DNA from: Candidatus Saccharimonadia bacterium
GTDB lineage: Bacteria > Patescibacteriota > Saccharimonadia > Saccharimonadales > Saccharimonadaceae
Length of the DNA stretch: 6,470 nucleotides
Assembly (NCBI GenBank): GCA_023257055.1
Contig: JALRDG010000113.1
Coordinates: forward strand, 1 to 6,470
Direction of reading: 5' to 3'
Within the stretch, counting starts at the first letter, position 1; each line of letters starts with the position of its first letter. Below the pieces are notes generated by a model that did no database searches, was not told the origin of the DNA, and was given only the letters and a program-made list of their open reading frames with translations. Below, piece by piece: positions 5,062-6,470 of this stretch. A program made the translations under genes and the position numbers.

Positions 5062-5931
5062 ATGGACAGGAAAATGGCGGTGGGAAAACGCTACGTTGTG
5101 GCGGTGAGTGGCGGTGTCGATTCGGTCGTACTGCTGGATACGCTAGCGAAGTTGCCGCACGAACTGCTCGTGGTGGCGCATTTCGATCACGGCATTCGCG
5201 AAGAATCAGCGGAGGATGCACGCTTTGTTGAGCGACTGGCTGCGCAATATGGCTTGCCGTATATATCCAAGCGAGCCGAGTTGGGGCCGAATGCAAGTGA
5301 GGCAGCGGCGCGTCGAGCGCGCTACGATTTTCTTCGCACGATAGCAGAACGCTACGAGGCAACGATTGCAACTGCGCATCATGCTGACGACGTGGTAGAG
5401 ACGGTAGCCATTAACTTACTGCGCGGCACTGGTTGGCGGGGCCTGGCGGTGTTGAACGATTCTACAATTGAACGACCGCTTATTCACTTATGGAAAGAGG
5501 ATTTATATACGTATGCATTGGGGCATCGTCTTGAGTGGGTGGAAGACGCGACAAATGCCACAGACGCCTACTTGCGCAATCGCTTGCGGCACAAGATTGC
5601 AGCTCATCTTTCAATTGAACAGAAAAAGCAAATTCAGCGCCTTTGGGGTAAGCAGCGTACATTAGTCGATGATGTGCGGCGAGAGCTCGACGGAATTTTA
5701 CGAACAGACGAGCCATACGGCCGGTATTTCATGACGATGATTGACATGCAGTCCGCCCGGGAACTGCTACGCGAGGTAGTGCTTCGTGAGAGTGGGGTAA
5801 GTTTACTGCGATCGCAACTTGATAGCGGCGTGTTAGCGATACGGACCGCACGAGCGGATAGTCGGCATCATCTGGCTTCGGGAGTGGAGCTGTCGTGCCA
5901 GGCGCGTCGCTGGAATGTGCAGATTACGTAA
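5062..5931 (+). CDS. tilS: tRNA(Ile)-lysidine synthetase
   Basis: TilS uses ATP to join lysine to C34 of tRNA-Ile2 (CAU), which turns its anticodon to reading AUA and its amino acid from Met to Ile; it is essential in most bacteria. The P-loop-like SGGVDS is at 16-21, followed by HFDHGIREESAEDARFV (40-56), the family motif TAHHADDVVET (104-114), RPL (138-140), and DATNATDAYLRNRLRH (162-177), which matches the TilS N-x-RN-x-x-RH region. At 289 residues it is short (E. coli TilS has about 430): the catalytic PP-loop domain is complete but the C-terminal substrate domain is reduced or missing. Start ATG at 5062 is chosen over ATG 5074 because the -10 box ends just before it; both leave the catalytic core intact. 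The ftsH gene follows, a common neighbour order. Confidence 0.95.
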   Translation: MDRKMAVGKRYVVAVSGGVDSVVLLDTLAKLPHELLVVAHFDHGIREESAEDARFVERLAAQYGLPYISKRAELGPNASEAAARRARYDFLRTIAERYEATIATAHHADDVVETVAINLLRGTGWRGLAVLNDSTIERPLIHLWKEDLYTYALGHRLEWVEDATNATDAYLRNRLRHKIAAHLSIEQKKQIQRLWGKQRTLVDDVRRELDGILRTDEPYGRYFMTMIDMQSARELLREVVLRESGVSLLRSQLDSGVLAIRTARADSRHHLASGVELSCQARRWNVQIT

Positions 5932-5935
5932 AAAA

Positions 5936-5947
5936 TGCTATTATGAT
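5936..5947 (+). promoter_or_regulatory. Candidate extended -10 promoter for ftsH
   Basis: Immediately after the tilS stop, TGCTATTAT gives a TGn-extended TATTAT (5939-5944). Transcription would start near 5951, leaving a leader of about 53 nt. No clear -35 is visible, and the box lies only a few bases past tilS, so partial read-through from tilS is likely. Confidence 0.45.
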
Positions 5948-6003
5948 AAGAGTGGGAATTTTCTCGATTATTAGATGTCGAAAGGATAAACGAATAACGC
6001 ATT

Positions 6004-6470
6004 ATGCCAAATAAGAAACCATCACCGAAAAAGAATAAAAAAGCCAGTAACGCCATTCGACTTAGCCTGTTTTGGGCAATTTTGGTGTTTGCGTCGCTCA
6101 TTGCCTTTGCATTGCTGTCGCCAGACCAAAATTTAAAGGAAGTATCTATCTCAAGCGTGATTGATCGCGCAAATAAGGGAGAAATTGAAAAGATCGAAGT
6201 TCAAGGCAATGAACTGAAAGTAACGCCAGAAGGTAAAAAAGAACCGACCGAACGTTCCGTCAAGGAAGGTGGCAGCAGCCTGTACGAACAGGGCCTTGAG
6301 CAAGATAGTGGCACCGAAGTAAAGGTTTCACCACCATCAGAAGCTGGTGCGACGCTATGGAACTTGGCGATTATTATTCTCCCGGTCATTCTTATTGCGG
6401 CCTTCTTTATCTTTATGATGCGACAGGCGCAAGGGCAGAACAACCAGGCGATGGGCTTCGGTAAAAGTAA
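6004..6470 (+). CDS. ftsH: ATP-dependent zinc metalloprotease FtsH, N-terminal part
   Basis: FtsH is a membrane-anchored AAA+ protease that extracts and degrades misfolded membrane and regulatory proteins. Only the first 155 codons are in the window; the AAA+ and zinc-protease domains lie beyond its end. Visible are a Lys-rich cytoplasmic tail (1-18), a first membrane helix (about 19-38, IRLSLFWAILVFASLIAFALL), the extracytoplasmic FtsH_ext domain (about 42-115, with ISSVIDRANKGEIEKIEVQGNELKV), and a second helix (about 118-139). The last residues, MGFGKSK, are the conserved start of the AAA+ linker (usually FGKSKA). ATG 6004 is the first possible start, since an in-frame TAA lies at 5995. 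A purine-rich AAAGGA (5981-5986) is 17 nt away, too far to be a good ribosome site. The reading frame is intact to the window edge. Confidence 0.95.
   Translation, partial: MPNKKPSPKKNKKASNAIRLSLFWAILVFASLIAFALLSPDQNLKEVSISSVIDRANKGEIEKIEVQGNELKVTPEGKKEPTERSVKEGGSSLYEQGLEQDSGTEVKVSPPSEAGATLWNLAIIILPVILIAAFFIFMMRQAQGQNNQAMGFGKS

Noticed and set aside
4485..5371. Long minus-strand open frames opposite the polymerase and tilS genes.
   Set aside because: They are antisense to well-supported genes, have basic Arg/Pro/Ser-rich composition typical of shadow frames, and show no domain.
1..6470. Alternative genetic code (UGA as Gly, code 25) because no gene here ends in TGA.
   Set aside because: The genes are full length without any in-frame TGA and use GGN glycine codons freely; eight stops are too few to conclude anything from the absence of TGA.
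1..6470. CRISPR array, insertion sequence or rRNA.
   Set aside because: No regularly spaced direct repeats, no terminal inverted repeats with a transposase and no rRNA-like segments were seen.

Overview
The window looks like a chromosomal segment from a small-genome bacterium, most plausibly of the Patescibacteria/CPR (Saccharibacteria-like). This placement is inference. It rests on a short TilS directly upstream of ftsH, a Y-family polymerase with a compact 410-residue form, several lineage-specific small proteins and tight gene packing. Sense-codon and stop use fit the standard bacterial code (all eight visible stops are TAA or TAG).

Left part (1 to about 2658): an AT-richer accessory block, roughly 40% GC by hand count of a few lines, against roughly 50-55% in the right part. 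It carries two toxin-antitoxin-like cassettes on the plus strand. The first is an unrecognised protein open at the left edge (1-640), followed 10 nt later by a Doc/Fic-family death-on-curing toxin (651-1100). The second is a Panacea (DUF4065/SocA-like) antitoxin-type protein (1231-1704), followed 3 nt later by a 149-residue partner (1708-2157) that sits in the expected toxin position but that I cannot name. A gene-poor 500-nt stretch (2158-2658) with several small dyads follows.

Boundary (2623-2760): a CAU-anticodon tRNA on the minus strand, best read as elongator tRNA-Met, with encoded CCA and an intrinsic terminator with a UUCG loop. Its 3' end faces the accessory block, and the composition changes here. 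This is the usual geometry of a tRNA-targeted genomic island, but no integrase or second attachment site is inside the window.

Right part (2761-6470): conserved housekeeping and repair genes. A minus-strand acidic protein of unknown function (2794-3291) is divergent from a two-gene repair unit: an 88-residue small protein (3544-3810) overlapping a DinB/UmuC-type translesion polymerase (3803-5035). Next come tilS (5062-5931), the tRNA-Ile2 lysidine synthetase, and the N-terminal third of ftsH (6004 to the window end), the membrane AAA+ protease. Promoter candidates upstream of six transcription units share a GCTA-starting -10 region, four of them with an extended TGn.
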